From the NCBI GenBank assembly GCA_003155915.1, contig PMFA01000024.1, positions 143,035-207,034 of the forward strand: DNA of 64,000 nt. The letters run 5' to 3'. Position numbers and translations under genes: made by a program. Origin of the DNA: Acidimicrobiaceae bacterium. GTDB lineage: Bacteria > Actinomycetota > Acidimicrobiia > Acidimicrobiales > RAAP-2. This document shows positions 37,258-47,335 of the stretch, piece after piece (positions within the stretch are counted from its first letter, which is position 1; every line of letters starts with the position of its first letter). The notes beneath the pieces are model-generated. The model saw only the letters and a list, made by a program, of their open reading frames with translations. It was not told the origin of the DNA and made no database searches.

Positions 37258-37387
37258 CGTTGATCACCCTTTCTGGTTTTTAGGGCCCCATCCACGGTAG
37301 CCACTGGGCGAGACCGCGTGCACCAACGAGTAGCGATGCACTTGCGCTCAGGGTGATGTCGAGTCATAGGGCCACGGGCATCGACGT

Positions 37388-38248
37388 TCAACTGGGGACT
37401 ACGGGCTGAGTCGGGGCCGCGAGTGAGTCCTCGGTGGTGGCGCGCGCGAATTGGTGGCGGTTGAGCGCGCCGTTGGCCAGCGCGACGATGAGGCCGACCA
37501 GGAAGATCAACGTGCCAAAGCACAGGACCTGCGGTGGTAGTCCGACCTTGGCCGCGCCGTAGACAAAGAGTGGGAAGGTCACCGTGGAACCAGCGATGAA
37601 ACTGGTGATGACGTAGTCGTCCACCGACATCGCGAAGGCGAGGAGGAAGGCGGCGAGAAGTCCGGGCCAGATCAGCGGCAGCGTCACCTTGGTGAACGTC
37701 GTCCACGCGTTGGCGCCGAGGTCGCGCGCCGCGTCTTCGATGGCGCTGTCCATTCCCGAGAGACGTGCGCGCACCACCACCACGACGTAGGCAATGTTAA
37801 ACGCAACGTGCGCAATCAATATGGTGAGCAGGCCCGTGTTCAGGTTGATCGAGAGGAAGAATGACAGTGACGCGGCGCCCACGACGATGGCCGGTGCGGC
37901 GATATCGGCGAACACGATGGCATTGATCGGGCCCCTGCCCCAGAATCGGAATCGTCCGAGCGCGAGCGCGACCGGTGTTCCCACGATCACCGAAATGAGC
38001 GACGAGAGGATCGCCACTTCCAGCGAGATCAAGAAGGCGTGCGTAAGGCCGTTCACTTGGGTGAGATTGCGGTACCAGTACGTCGTGAAGCCGTTCCACG
38101 CGAACGTGATGCGGCTGGTCGGCGCGTTGTTGAAGCTGTAGAGCATCATGACGACGATCGGTACGAAGGTGATCCCCATGACGACCCAGAAGAAGATCGC
38201 GAGCCACGGGCTGCGACGCCGGCGGCGAGGGCGAGAGGTGGTCGTCAC
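37388..38248 (-). CDS. potC: Spermidine/putrescine ABC transporter permease PotC-like
   Basis: The gene encodes 286 residues from GTG 38248. Six membrane segments can be placed, with the binding-protein-dependent transport signature EDAARDLGANAWTTFTKVTLPLIWPG near residues 195-220. It starts one base after the potB stop. As the last transporter gene in the run, it forms the pore with PotB. Substrate specificity (spermidine, putrescine or related) cannot be read from the permease. Confidence 0.9.
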   Translation of the reverse strand: MTTTSRPRRRRRSPWLAIFFWVVMGITFVPIVVMMLYSFNNAPTSRITFAWNGFTTYWYRNLTQVNGLTHAFLISLEVAILSSLISVIVGTPVALALGRFRFWGRGPINAIVFADIAAPAIVVGAASLSFFLSINLNTGLLTILIAHVAFNIAYVVVVVRARLSGMDSAIEDAARDLGANAWTTFTKVTLPLIWPGLLAAFLLAFAMSVDDYVITSFIAGSTVTFPLFVYGAAKVGLPPQVLCFGTLIFLVGLIVALANGALNRHQFARATTEDSLAAPTQPVVPS

Positions 38249-38249
38249 G

Positions 38250-39167
38250 TCAGACCAGGTTCTCTAGGTTCTCGGTGCCGAAGATCTTGGCGTACGCGAA
38301 CATGATGATTCCGAGGATCACCATCAACACGGTGGACAGAGCAGCCGCGACGTTGAACTGCTGGTTCGTCAGGTACGAGTCCTGGATCGCTTGGCCGATC
38401 GTGTAGGTGCCCACGCCGCCGAGCAGCGACGAGTTCACCGGGTCACCGACGGTCGTGATGAATACGAGAAGAACGCCGGCGAAGATTCCGGCGCGTGACA
38501 GCGGCAGCACGACACGCAAGAAGACCTGACGACCGTTGGAGTAGAGGTCGCGCGCCGCCTCAAGAATTCGACGGTCAATGCGCTCGAGGGCGACATAGAT
38601 CGGCAGCACCATGAAGGGGAGGTTGTTGTAGATGTCGCCACCGATCACGGCGTTCGACGTGCCCAGAATGTGGAAGTTCGATGAGACGAGATGCAATTTA
38701 TGCAACGTCGTAATGACGAAGCCTTGCTGGGCCAGGACGAAGGACCACATGTCGGTGCGAATGACGAACGACACGAAGAACGACAGCAGCACGAGCAAGA
38801 TGAGTGGACTCTTCCAGCGCACGCTCACGCGAAAGGCGATGAAGTACGCCATCGGATAGGCGATGAGAATGCTCAAAATCGTGGTCGCGACGCCGTAATA
38901 GAGCGAGCGGATGAAGAATGTCGTGTACGGAATATCCGAGTGCACGAAGAGTTGCGAATAGATGTGCCAGTTCCACGTCAACGTGTAACCACTCACCGGG
39001 TTGCCGGTCTCCAATGAGACGATCAACCCCGACGCCAGGGGAATGAGGAAGAAGAGCAACATCCATCCCCCGCCGACCAGGCTCAACCAATACGGCGGGC
39101 TGTGGCGGCGCAGCCAACTTGGTTGGCGATACGCCGGACGCGCCGCGTCGATCAAGTCAGTGCTCAC
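38250..39167 (-). CDS. potB: Spermidine/putrescine ABC transporter permease PotB-like
   Basis: The gene encodes 305 residues from GTG 39167, overlapping the potD stop as GTGA. The first helix is SLVGGGWMLLFFLIPLASGLIVS. About six segments follow, with the EAARDLYSNGRQVFLRVVLPLSRAGI loop that contacts the ATPase. It pairs with PotC in the membrane. Confidence 0.9.
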   Translation of the reverse strand: MSTDLIDAARPAYRQPSWLRRHSPPYWLSLVGGGWMLLFFLIPLASGLIVSLETGNPVSGYTLTWNWHIYSQLFVHSDIPYTTFFIRSLYYGVATTILSILIAYPMAYFIAFRVSVRWKSPLILLVLLSFFVSFVIRTDMWSFVLAQQGFVITTLHKLHLVSSNFHILGTSNAVIGGDIYNNLPFMVLPIYVALERIDRRILEAARDLYSNGRQVFLRVVLPLSRAGIFAGVLLVFITTVGDPVNSSLLGGVGTYTIGQAIQDSYLTNQQFNVAAALSTVLMVILGIIMFAYAKIFGTENLENLV

Positions 39168-40417
39168 GACTCAATGATTGGGTTGTAGACGTCATTCCAC
39201 GCCTGATAGTCGTTGTAGTCGCGATAGATGTAGTAGCCGTGGGAAAGTTTGTCGGCCGCGGCGGACGGGAAGACCAAGGGGCTGTTGGCGACGGTCTTGT
39301 CCTTGATGACGTCGAGTATGTAATCCTGGGCCGCCGGCACCGGACACACGTAACTGACCCAGTCCTCGACGATCCCGGCGATCTTGGGCGTGTAATAAAA
39401 GTTCATCCACGCCAGGGCGCTCAGCGCGTTCTGGGACTGGCGAGGAATGACCATGTTGTCGTGCCAGACGATCTGCCCCTCCTTGGGCGTCACGTACTTG
39501 AGGTGCGGGTAGCCCGAGAGGTTGGCCTGGAAGATGTCGCCGGAGTAAGCCTGACTGATCCAGGTGTCGCCATTTTCTAAGTGCGAGATGTAACTCTGGT
39601 CGTAGTAGCCGGCCACGAGCGGTCGCTGCTTCTCGAGCCACCTGGTCGACTCCTTCCAGTCGGCCATGGTGGAACCGACCGGATTGACGCCCATACGCAA
39701 CAGTGCCGCGCTTCCGAGCTCGACATTGTCGTTCATCATTCCCACGTGACCACTGAAGGCCGGGTCGGCGAGGTCGTTGAAACTTGTGATCTCGCGCTTG
39801 ATCATCTTCGTGTTGTAGGCGATGCCCGTGAAGCCGGTCTGCCAGGTCACCGAGTGCTTGTTGCCGGGGTCGTAGCTCGGGTTCTTCACCAGGGGACTGG
39901 CGTACTTGAAGAAGTTCGGCAATCGCGAAAGATCGAGCTCGTTTAAGAAGCCGTTGTTGACGAGCTGGGTGAAGTACCACCCGTTCGTGATGACCATGAG
40001 GTCATAACCCGTCACCTCTTGGGCGGCCAACTCCGGTTCGACCGTCGCGTAGAAGGAGTCGTCACCCTGGATGACCGGATCGTAGGCCACCTTGATGCCC
40101 GTGGCCTTGGTAAAGAGTTCCAACGAGACCGTCTTGCCGTGCTCGGAATCGATGTAGAGCGGCCAATTGGCGAAGTTGAGTTGCTTAGTCGGCATCTGTT
40201 CCTTCCAGAACGTCGCCCAATCGACGGCGGCGCCTCGTCGCTCCGCCGAACCGGCAATACCGCAACTGGCGAGCAAGGCCGCCATGCTGATGAGTCCGGC
40301 GCCCTTGCCGGCGACGCCCAGCGCGTCACGACGAGACATCCGGCGTTGGGTGAGACCACGCCACAGCGCGGGGTCGAAAACCGGTCCGCCGCGCTTGGGG
40401 TGCGATTCGTCACTCAT
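39164..40417 (-). CDS. potD: Polyamine-type periplasmic binding protein PotD-like
   Basis: ATG 40417 gives 417 residues. It overlaps the potA stop (ATGA), which supports this start over one further upstream. A Tat-like signal, RRMSRRDALGVAGKGAGLISMAALLASCG, ends in a lipobox (ASC). The product is therefore probably a Tat-exported lipoprotein. LNFANWPLYID and GDDSFYATVEPELAA are typical of spermidine/putrescine-binding proteins. It captures substrate outside the membrane. Confidence 0.9.
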   Translation of the reverse strand: MSDESHPKRGGPVFDPALWRGLTQRRMSRRDALGVAGKGAGLISMAALLASCGIAGSAERRGAAVDWATFWKEQMPTKQLNFANWPLYIDSEHGKTVSLELFTKATGIKVAYDPVIQGDDSFYATVEPELAAQEVTGYDLMVITNGWYFTQLVNNGFLNELDLSRLPNFFKYASPLVKNPSYDPGNKHSVTWQTGFTGIAYNTKMIKREITSFNDLADPAFSGHVGMMNDNVELGSAALLRMGVNPVGSTMADWKESTRWLEKQRPLVAGYYDQSYISHLENGDTWISQAYSGDIFQANLSGYPHLKYVTPKEGQIVWHDNMVIPRQSQNALSALAWMNFYYTPKIAGIVEDWVSYVCPVPAAQDYILDVIKDKTVANSPLVFPSAAADKLSHGYYIYRDYNDYQAWNDVYNPIIES

Positions 40418-41595
40418 GTTTCGCCTTCGGAATTCGCCATTGTGATGGGCGCGGCGACGGCATTCGGTGACGACGGCAGCGCGAAGCCGTGGTCCTTCTC
40501 CCACGTCACGATGACGTGGTCACCCGGCACGAATCGGTCCTCTTCGCTGATGTTCTGAGCGAGGATGTGCAGCGGCCCACCCCAGGAGGTGACGAGTTCG
40601 TACTCCGAGGTCGCGCCGAGATAGATCGTCGTGGTGACCGTGGCCGTCAGCGTGTTAGTCGCCGGACCGGGCACCTCCGAAGCACCTTCTCGTCGCAGCA
40701 ACATCTTCTCGGGACGTACACCGACTTGGGCAATCTGATCCAACTTGCTAGCCATCGAACCCGGTCGCGCGCCCACCGAGGAACCGTCGGGCAACCGCAG
40801 CGTCCCGTGATCCAACGTCACCGCCAGGAGATTGCACGCGCCCAAGAATTCCGCCACGAACTGCGTCGCCGGTTCGTCGTAGACGCGCTGGGGGGCGCCG
40901 AGGTCCTCGTACTTGCCTCCGTGCATGACCGCAATTCGGTCACCCAGAGCCATCGCCTCGTCCTGGTCGTGCGTCACGTAAAGAAAGGTGATGCCCACCT
41001 CGCGTTGAATGCGCTTGAGCTCGAGCTGCATGGTCTTACGGATCTTCGCGTCGAGCGCTCCCATCGGCTCGTCGAGTAACAGGACCTTCGGTTGATTCAC
41101 CAACGCACGCGCCAAGGCCACGCGCTGTTGCTGGCCGCCTGACAATTGCGTCGCCGGTCGTGGTCCGAAGCCCCCGAGACCGAGGATCTCCAAGTGCTCC
41201 TCCACGAGACGCTTGATGTCGTCTTTGTCCTTGCCTTTGCGACGCAGTCCGAAGGCCACGTTGTCAAAGACACTCAGGTGGGGAAAGAGGGCGTAGGACT
41301 GGAACACGGTGTTGACGTCGCGGCGATACGGCGGCGTCCAGGTGATGTCCTCACCGCCCAAAAAGATCTTGCCGCTCGAGGGCTGCTCGAATCCACCGAC
41401 CATGCGCAGGGTCGTGGTCTTACCGCAACCTGACGGGCCGAGGAGGGCGAAGAACTCACCGGCCGCGAGTTCGAGCGTGAGGTCATCGACCGCCACCATG
41501 CCCTTGAACTCCTTGGTGACATTCTCCAAACGGACCGCGGGGGGCGCCTTCTTCGTGCCCTCGGTCGATACCGCTGCGTCATTCGTCGTCGTCAC
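40414..41595 (-). CDS. potA: Spermidine/putrescine ABC transporter ATP-binding protein PotA-like
   Basis: The gene encodes 393 residues from GTG 41595. Walker A is GPSGCGKTT, the Q-loop is VFQSYALFPHL, the signature is LSGGQQQR, Walker B is VLLLDEP, and the switch His is in TH DQDEA. A C-terminal TOBE domain (about 300-375) has VRPEKMLL. It energises PotB and PotC. It is the first gene of the transporter operon potA-potD-potB-potC. Confidence 0.93.
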   Translation of the reverse strand: MTTTNDAAVSTEGTKKAPPAVRLENVTKEFKGMVAVDDLTLELAAGEFFALLGPSGCGKTTTLRMVGGFEQPSSGKIFLGGEDITWTPPYRRDVNTVFQSYALFPHLSVFDNVAFGLRRKGKDKDDIKRLVEEHLEILGLGGFGPRPATQLSGGQQQRVALARALVNQPKVLLLDEPMGALDAKIRKTMQLELKRIQREVGITFLYVTHDQDEAMALGDRIAVMHGGKYEDLGAPQRVYDEPATQFVAEFLGACNLLAVTLDHGTLRLPDGSSVGARPGSMASKLDQIAQVGVRPEKMLLRREGASEVPGPATNTLTATVTTTIYLGATSEYELVTSWGGPLHILAQNISEEDRFVPGDHVIVTWEKDHGFALPSSPNAVAAPITMANSEGET

Positions 41596-41729
41596 CGATC
41601 GATCCTTCCCCCGATACTGCCTCGAACCCTATCGGCACCCCCACGTGATATCTCGTCAAGTGATGGTGTCCTCATTCGGCGTTGCACTCGCCTCGCGTCG
41701 AATGACGTGACGACGACGTCAACCGAACC

Positions 41730-43157
41730 TCACGACTCGATGTTGTGCATCACGTGCTTGACGCGCGTGTAATCCTCGAAGCCGTACATCGAGAGGTCCT
41801 TGCCGTAGCCGGACCTCTTGAATCCCCCGTGGGGCATCTCGGCGACGAGCGGGATATGTGTGTTCACCCACACGCACCCGAAGTCGAGGTCCCTCGTGAA
41901 GCGCATGGCGCGCCCGTGGTCGCTGGTCCACACCGATGACGCCAGTCCGTAATCGACGCCGTTGGCCCACGCGAGCGCCTCGGCTTCGTCGCTGAATTTC
42001 TGCACGGTAATCACCGGCCCGAAGATCTCACTCTGGATCATCTCGTCGTCTTGGCGCAGATCGGCGACCACGGTGGGCTCGATGAAGTAGCCGACCTCGC
42101 CGACTTGGTGTCCGCCGGCCGCCACGGACGCGTGACCGGGGGCGCGACCGAGAAATCCGGTCACACGCTGGAATTGATTGACGTTGTTGACCGGACCGAA
42201 GAGCGCGTCATCATTGTCGGGCTGTCCGATGACGGTATTCCTCGCCTGTTCGGCGAGGGCGTCCACGAAGTCGCCGTAAACCTTGGGTCCCACGAGCACC
42301 CGGGTCGCCGCGGTGCAGTCCTGGCCGGCGTTGAAGTAACCGGCGACCGCAATGTTCTCGGCCGCCGAGGCGATGTCGACGTCGTCGAAGATGATAACTG
42401 GTGCCTTGCCGCCCAACTCGAGGTGGACCCTCTTCAAGGTCTGGGACGCGCTCGAGGCGACTTCCATGCCCGCGCGCACCGAGCCGGTCACCGACACCAT
42501 CGCCGGTATCGGGTGTTCGACCAGCGCGCGTCCAGTGTCGCGGTCTCCGCACACGACGTTAAAGACTCCGGGGGGCAGGACCTCGGCCATGAGTTGGGCC
42601 ATCAATACCGTTGAGGCCGGCGTCGAATCGCCCGGCTTGAGGACCATCGTGTTGCCGGCCGCGATCGCCGGCGCCCACTTCCACACCGCCATCATCATCG
42701 GGTAGTTCCATGGTGTGACCGCGCCGCATACGCCGACGGGTTCGCGTCGGACGTAGCTGGTCATGCCCTCCATGTACTCCGCGGCACCGCGACCCTCCAA
42801 GAGGCGCGCCGCGCCGGCGAAGAAACGAATTTGATCGAGCATCGGCGGGATCTCTTCGCTCATCGTGAGCGCGATGATCTTCCCGCAGTTCTCGGCTTCG
42901 ACCGCGACCAGTTCTTCGGCGTGCGCTTCGAGGATGTCGGCGATCTGTTGGAGGGCCCGACTGCGCTGTGACGGCGTTGTGCGCTTCCAACTTTGGAAGG
43001 CGGCGTTCGCGACCTGCAGGGCGGCGTCGACGTCGGCCGCGTTGGAGACCGGCATCTCGGCGAAGGGTTCGCCGGTCGCGGGATTGATCAGTTCGACGTA
43101 CTTTTTGCTCATCGGAGCAACGGATTCGCCCCCGACAAAGTTGTCCAAACGACGCAT
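41730..43157 (-). CDS. Aminobutyraldehyde/betaine aldehyde-type dehydrogenase
   Basis: ATG 43157 gives 475 residues. It is chosen for GGGAGGGA just upstream. The start [30 protein letters not shown] is family-typical. The catalytic Cys is in [11 protein letters not shown], and the Glu is in [12 protein letters not shown]. Similarity is highest to gamma-aminobutyraldehyde dehydrogenases (PatD/PuuC-like), which oxidise 4-aminobutanal to GABA. The neighbouring polyamine transporter and aminotransferase support this. It is divergent from the Lrp gene. Confidence 0.88.
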   Translation of the reverse strand: MRRLDNFVGGESVAPMSKKYVELINPATGEPFAEMPVSNAADVDAALQVANAAFQSWKRTTPSQRSRALQQIADILEAHAEELVAVEAENCGKIIALTMSEEIPPMLDQIRFFAGAARLLEGRGAAEYMEGMTSYVRREPVGVCGAVTPWNYPMMMAVWKWAPAIAAGNTMVLKPGDSTPASTVLMAQLMAEVLPPGVFNVVCGDRDTGRALVEHPIPAMVSVTGSVRAGMEVASSASQTLKRVHLELGGKAPVIIFDDVDIASAAENIAVAGYFNAGQDCTAATRVLVGPKVYGDFVDALAEQARNTVIGQPDNDDALFGPVNNVNQFQRVTGFLGRAPGHASVAAGGHQVGEVGYFIEPTVVADLRQDDEMIQSEIFGPVITVQKFSDEAEALAWANGVDYGLASSVWTSDHGRAMRFTRDLDFGCVWVNTHIPLVAEMPHGGFKRSGYGKDLSMYGFEDYTRVKHVMHNIES

Positions 43158-43296
43158 GATTCCCTCCCGGTCACGGGCCGTCTGATGGCGCAGCCCTGAG
43201 CCACTCTGCCAGAGATTGCCTGGGCGCCGCAACAGAAACCGAAGATATGAGGCCTTGGAAGTGAAATCTACGACTCTTTTCGTCGCTGGAACCCCC

Positions 43297-43302
43297 TATA
43301 CT
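43297..43302 (+). promoter_or_regulatory. Candidate -10 box of the lrp-aminotransferase operon
   Basis: TATACT, 52 bases before the Lrp ATG, is the best -10 match in the 197-base divergent gap. No convincing -35 box was found. Confidence 0.35.
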
Positions 43303-43354
43303 GTCTCTATCCGCAGCATGGGGGCCTTCGGGTTACTGCGCTCGGGGGTGACCA

Positions 43355-43879
43355 ATGCCAGCGACCAAACCACTTCGAGAGACCAAGAAGAGCGCAGAAC
43401 GCTCGACCTCGGAACTGATCTCGTCCGCGCCGAACGCACTCGACTCGATTGATCGACAGATCATCAGCCACCTGCAGCGTGACGGTCGTCGCGCCTACGG
43501 CGCCATCGCAAACGAAGTCGGACTCTCCGAAGCGGGCGTGCGACGTCGCGTGCAGCGCCTCAAGGATTCCGGCGTCATGCAGATCGTCGCGATTACCGAT
43601 CCGCTGCAACTCGGTTATGGCCGCGAAGCGCTCATCGGGATCCGCGTCCACGGTGACGTTCGACTGGTCGCTGACAAGATCGCCTCGATTGACGAAGCCA
43701 ACTACGTCGTCATGACCGCCGGCAGCTTCGACATCATCGCCGAAGTCATCGCCGTCGATGACGACGCACTCGTCCACCTCTTGAATGACTCGATTCGGAG
43801 CATTCCCGGTGTGACCGAGGTTGAAACATTTCTGTATTTGAAACTTTCAAAGCAGACATACGTATGGGGGACCAAGTGA
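43355..43879 (+). CDS. Lrp/AsnC family transcriptional regulator
   Basis: The gene encodes 174 residues. A basic, unstructured N-terminus of about 28 residues precedes the helix-turn-helix (LDSIDRQIISHLQRDGRRAYGAIANEVGLSEAGVRRRVQRL). An alpha-beta RAM ligand-binding domain follows (EALIGIRVHGD to GVTEVETFLYLKLSKQTYVWG). It probably senses an amino acid or amine and controls the aminotransferase gene it overlaps, and perhaps the divergent dehydrogenase and transporter genes. Confidence 0.92.
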   Translation: MPATKPLRETKKSAERSTSELISSAPNALDSIDRQIISHLQRDGRRAYGAIANEVGLSEAGVRRRVQRLKDSGVMQIVAITDPLQLGYGREALIGIRVHGDVRLVADKIASIDEANYVVMTAGSFDIIAEVIAVDDDALVHLLNDSIRSIPGVTEVETFLYLKLSKQTYVWGTK

Positions 43880-45291
43880 CGCTGAACACAATTAGCGACG
43901 GAATCAATTTCACGGACGAGCAACACGCGAGTCATAAGTACTCCGAGCGCGCGCGGCGCCACCTCTGGCTCCAGATGTCGCGCATGGGCGCCTACGACGA
44001 ACTGAACGAGGTGCCGATCATGGTGCGCGGCGAAGGCACGCGCGTCTACGACGCCAACGGCAAGGAGTACTTCGACGGCCTCTCCGGTCTCTTCACGAAC
44101 ATGCTCGGTCACGGTCGCGCCGACATCGCGGCGGCGGCGGCCGAACAGATGACGACGATGGCCTTCTTCCCCCTGTGGACCTACGCTCACCCCAAGGCCA
44201 TCGAGCTCGCCGAGAAGATCGCGAGCCTCGCCCCCGGTGACCTCAACCGCGTGTTCTTCACCTCCGGTGGCGCCGAAGCAAATGAGAGCGCCTGGAAGCT
44301 CGCGCGTCAGTACCACAAGATGCGCGGCGACACCGATCGCTACAAGGTCATCAGCCGCGACGTCGCCTATCACGGCACCACACTGGGCGCGCTGACGATC
44401 ACGTCGCTCGAGGGATACCGGCAGCCGTTCGAGCCGCTCGTTCCGGGTGCCGTGAAGGTCCCCGCGGTCAACTTCTATCGCGCCGAGCAGTACGGCGACG
44501 ACTTCGAGGCCTTCGGCCTCTGGCAGGCCCACCAAATCGAAGAGGCGATCTTGCGCGAAGGTCCCGAGACCGTCGCGGCGGTCTTCTTGGAGCCGGTGCA
44601 GAATGCCGGTGGTTGCTTCACTCCCCCGCCGAACTACTGGCAGTCAGTGCGCGAGATCTGTGATCGCTACGGTGTCATCCTCGTGTCGGACGACGTCATT
44701 TGTGCCTTCGGTCGACTCGGCACCTGGTTCGGTGGTCAGAAGTACGACTACGTGCCCGACATCATCACGTGCGCGAAGGGCATCACGGCCGGCTACGCCC
44801 CGCTCGGCGCGATGATCGTCTCGGACCGCTTGGCCGAGCCCTTCCAGCACGGCGACGCCTCGTTCGTTCACGGATTCACTTGGTCCGGTCACCCGGTCTC
44901 GTGCGCCGTGGCGCTGAAGAGCATCGAGATTATGGAGAACGAGAAGGTGCTCGAGAACGTGCTGGACAACGAGGACTACTTCCGCCAGAGCCTCTTGAAC
45001 CTGAAGGACATCCCGATCGTCGGCGACGTTCGCGGCACCGGCTACTTCTGGGGCGTCGAACTGGTGAAGAACCAGGTGACCAAAGAGACCTGGGCCGGCG
45101 AAGACGCCGAACGACTCCTGCGCGGGTACGTGTCGCCCGAGATGTTCCGACGCGGTCTCATCTGTCGCTCGGACGACCGGGGTGACCCCGTCGTCCAGCT
45201 CGCGCCGCCATTGATCTCCACGCGAGCCGACATCGACTTCATGGTCGGCACGATGCGCGAGGTTTTCACCGGAGCCGTCAAGTTCATCTGA
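43876..45291 (+). CDS. Class III aminotransferase, putrescine/omega-amino acid type
   Basis: GTG 43876 overlaps the Lrp stop (GTGA) and has GGGGGA upstream. An in-frame ATG at 43864 is the alternative. From the GTG there are 471 residues. The PLP-binding Lys is in TCAKGITAGYAPLGA, the cofactor Asp in LVSDDVICAFGRLG, and SGGAEANESAWKLA is the phosphate-binding region. This subgroup contains putrescine- and beta-alanine-pyruvate aminotransferases, which make alanine. The context favours putrescine to 4-aminobutanal. Confidence 0.9.
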   Translation: MTLNTISDGINFTDEQHASHKYSERARRHLWLQMSRMGAYDELNEVPIMVRGEGTRVYDANGKEYFDGLSGLFTNMLGHGRADIAAAAAEQMTTMAFFPLWTYAHPKAIELAEKIASLAPGDLNRVFFTSGGAEANESAWKLARQYHKMRGDTDRYKVISRDVAYHGTTLGALTITSLEGYRQPFEPLVPGAVKVPAVNFYRAEQYGDDFEAFGLWQAHQIEEAILREGPETVAAVFLEPVQNAGGCFTPPPNYWQSVREICDRYGVILVSDDVICAFGRLGTWFGGQKYDYVPDIITCAKGITAGYAPLGAMIVSDRLAEPFQHGDASFVHGFTWSGHPVSCAVALKSIEIMENEKVLENVLDNEDYFRQSLLNLKDIPIVGDVRGTGYFWGVELVKNQVTKETWAGEDAERLLRGYVSPEMFRRGLICRSDDRGDPVVQLAPPLISTRADIDFMVGTMREVFTGAVKFI

Positions 45292-45293
45292 TC

Positions 45294-46682
45294 GTGGCGC
45301 CATCGCAGTCGCTGTGGTGGTCATCGCTGGAACACGCCGTCACGCCACGAGCAGCCCTAGGGCAACACCTCGACGTTGACGTGGCGATTGTCGGCGGCGG
45401 CTTCACCGGACTTTGGACCGCGCGCGAACTCCTTCGTCGCGACCCGACGCTGCGCGTCGCGGTGCTCGAGAAAGAGGTCTGCGGATTCGGCGCGTCGGGG
45501 CGCAATGGCGGTTGGGCTTCGGGACTCTTTCCCATGAGTAACGCCAGCGTCATCCGGCGTTACGGCCGCGAGTCCTTCGAACACCAGCGCCACGTGCTCC
45601 AGGACGCCGTCGTCGAGTTGGGTTCATCGACGCGCGACGACGGAATCGACGCTCGTTACGAACACGGCGGCACGATGACGTTCGCGCGCAGTGAACTACA
45701 GGTCACGCGACTCCACGAGGAGATCGCGTCGGCTCGCGACATTGGGATCGGTCCTGATGACCTGAGCTGGGTCGACGAGACGGACCTCGACGGGCACGGT
45801 CGTGTTGCGGGCGCTCGTGGAGCGATGTTCTCACCGCACTGTGCCCGCATCGATCCCGCCCGACTCGTCCGCGGCCTCAGTGACGTCGTCGCGCGACTCG
45901 GCGCGATGATCTTCGAGAACACCGCAGTCACGCGAATCATCCCGCGGCGAGGTGATCGCCGCGCGGAGGTGGTCACGGTCGGGGCCAACGTGCACGCTGA
46001 CTTCGTCGTACGAGCGACCGAGGGATTCACGCCGAACCTGCCCCACGAACGTCGCACCGTCGTACCGCTCTACTCCTTGATGATCGCGACCGAGCCGCTC
46101 GCCCGGGACTTTTGGAACGACGTCGGCTTCGCACACCATGAAACGTTCGCCGACGACCGGCACATGATCATCTACGGTCAACGCACGAATGACGATCGAA
46201 TCGCCTTCGGTGGTCGCGGCGCGCCGTACCACTTCGGATCGTCGGTCGAGAGTCGATTCGACACGGATCCAAAGGTCTTCGAGAAGCTCGAAGCCACGTT
46301 GCGAGAGCTCTTCCCGACGTTGGAAGGTTCGATCACGCACGCCTGGGGCGGACCGCTGGCGATGCCCCGGGACCACTCACCGTTCGTGCGCGTCGACTTC
46401 GACACCGGATTGGCGTCGGCCGGGGGCTACACCGGTGACGGCGTCGTGCTCAGCCACGTGGCCGCGACGGCGCTCGCCGATCTGATCACGCGACCCCAGA
46501 CCGAGACGGACTTCACGCGCCTGCCCTTCGTGCAGCGAACGCTTCGGCGCTGGGAGTTCGAGCCGTTTCGTTGGATCGGCATCAACGCGGGACTCGGACT
46601 CGCCAACTGGGCCGATCGCGTCGAAGCGAAGCGCGCCCGGCTAAGCCGCGCGAGTCGATGGCTCGAACGCCTCTACGACTGA
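45294..46682 (+). CDS. FAD-dependent amine oxidoreductase (DAO family, PuuB-like)
   Basis: The gene encodes 462 residues from GTG 45294, two bases after the aminotransferase. The FAD motif VAIVGGGFTGLWTARELL is near residue 25, then GFGASGRNGGWASG, and the C-terminal AGGYTGDGVVLSHVAATALADLI. Gamma-glutamylputrescine oxidase and related amine oxidases have this layout. It probably oxidises a polyamine or an N-modified amine with oxygen. No gamma-glutamylputrescine synthetase is present, so the exact substrate is open. Confidence 0.86.
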   Translation: MAPSQSLWWSSLEHAVTPRAALGQHLDVDVAIVGGGFTGLWTARELLRRDPTLRVAVLEKEVCGFGASGRNGGWASGLFPMSNASVIRRYGRESFEHQRHVLQDAVVELGSSTRDDGIDARYEHGGTMTFARSELQVTRLHEEIASARDIGIGPDDLSWVDETDLDGHGRVAGARGAMFSPHCARIDPARLVRGLSDVVARLGAMIFENTAVTRIIPRRGDRRAEVVTVGANVHADFVVRATEGFTPNLPHERRTVVPLYSLMIATEPLARDFWNDVGFAHHETFADDRHMIIYGQRTNDDRIAFGGRGAPYHFGSSVESRFDTDPKVFEKLEATLRELFPTLEGSITHAWGGPLAMPRDHSPFVRVDFDTGLASAGGYTGDGVVLSHVAATALADLITRPQTETDFTRLPFVQRTLRRWEFEPFRWIGINAGLGLANWADRVEAKRARLSRASRWLERLYD

Positions 46683-46687
46683 AGCGA

Positions 46688-47335
46688 CTAGCGCAGGATA
46701 TTGACCGCGCGCGCCGCGACCACGGCGATCGTGACCAACGACACGATCGATTCGGTCGTGAAGAGCGCTTTCATGCGAAAGGTCAGCGGCATCGCGTCAG
46801 CGGGCGCGAAGCTCGTGCCGTTGGCGAATGACGTATAGAGGTAGTCGGTGAAACTGGGTCGCCAGTGTTCTGGTGCCAAGCTGGGATTCTCCATTTGGGG
46901 GAACTGCAGATCGACCAGGAGTTTCTCGCCCGACGCCCGGCGATGGGGACCCCCGCGATCGACCTCCCAGAACCAGAGGCCGTACACGATGACGTTCGTC
47001 AACCACACCGCGACGGCCGAGTAGATCAACCGTCGACCTTGAGAAACTTGGCTTACCAAGAGGTGGTGTACGAGCAGCACCATCGAAGCGACGTTGGCGA
47101 GGGTGACCAACGCAACGAGGCCGAGGGTGGCGTGGCGAATCCACGCGCTCTCGTCGGGATGTCGATGTCTCCGTGCCGATAAGGGCGCCAGCGGCAGCGC
47201 GACGAGGACCGGCAAGAGCCAGTGGGGACCGACCACGAGTCGATCGGGCAGGAGTACGTAGAGCGCGACGCACGCGACAAGAGCGAGTGACGCGGGCCAG
47301 CGAGGCTCGGGGCTGACGCTGTTCACGGGGCTCAA
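46688..47335 (-). CDS. Integral membrane protein (DUF1345-like)
   Basis: The gene encodes 215 residues from a TTG at 47335 that overlaps the upstream gene's TGA. Five or six membrane segments can be placed. The C-terminal part, PSFTDYLYTSFANGTSFAPADAMPLT followed by SIVSLVTIAVVAARAVNIL, resembles ion-channel-like DUF1345 proteins. Function is unknown. It is coupled to the secreted protein gene at 47332-48138 by a TTGA overlap, so the two are made together. Confidence 0.7.
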   Translation of the reverse strand: MSPVNSVSPEPRWPASLALVACVALYVLLPDRLVVGPHWLLPVLVALPLAPLSARRHRHPDESAWIRHATLGLVALVTLANVASMVLLVHHLLVSQVSQGRRLIYSAVAVWLTNVIVYGLWFWEVDRGGPHRRASGEKLLVDLQFPQMENPSLAPEHWRPSFTDYLYTSFANGTSFAPADAMPLTFRMKALFTTESIVSLVTIAVVAARAVNILR

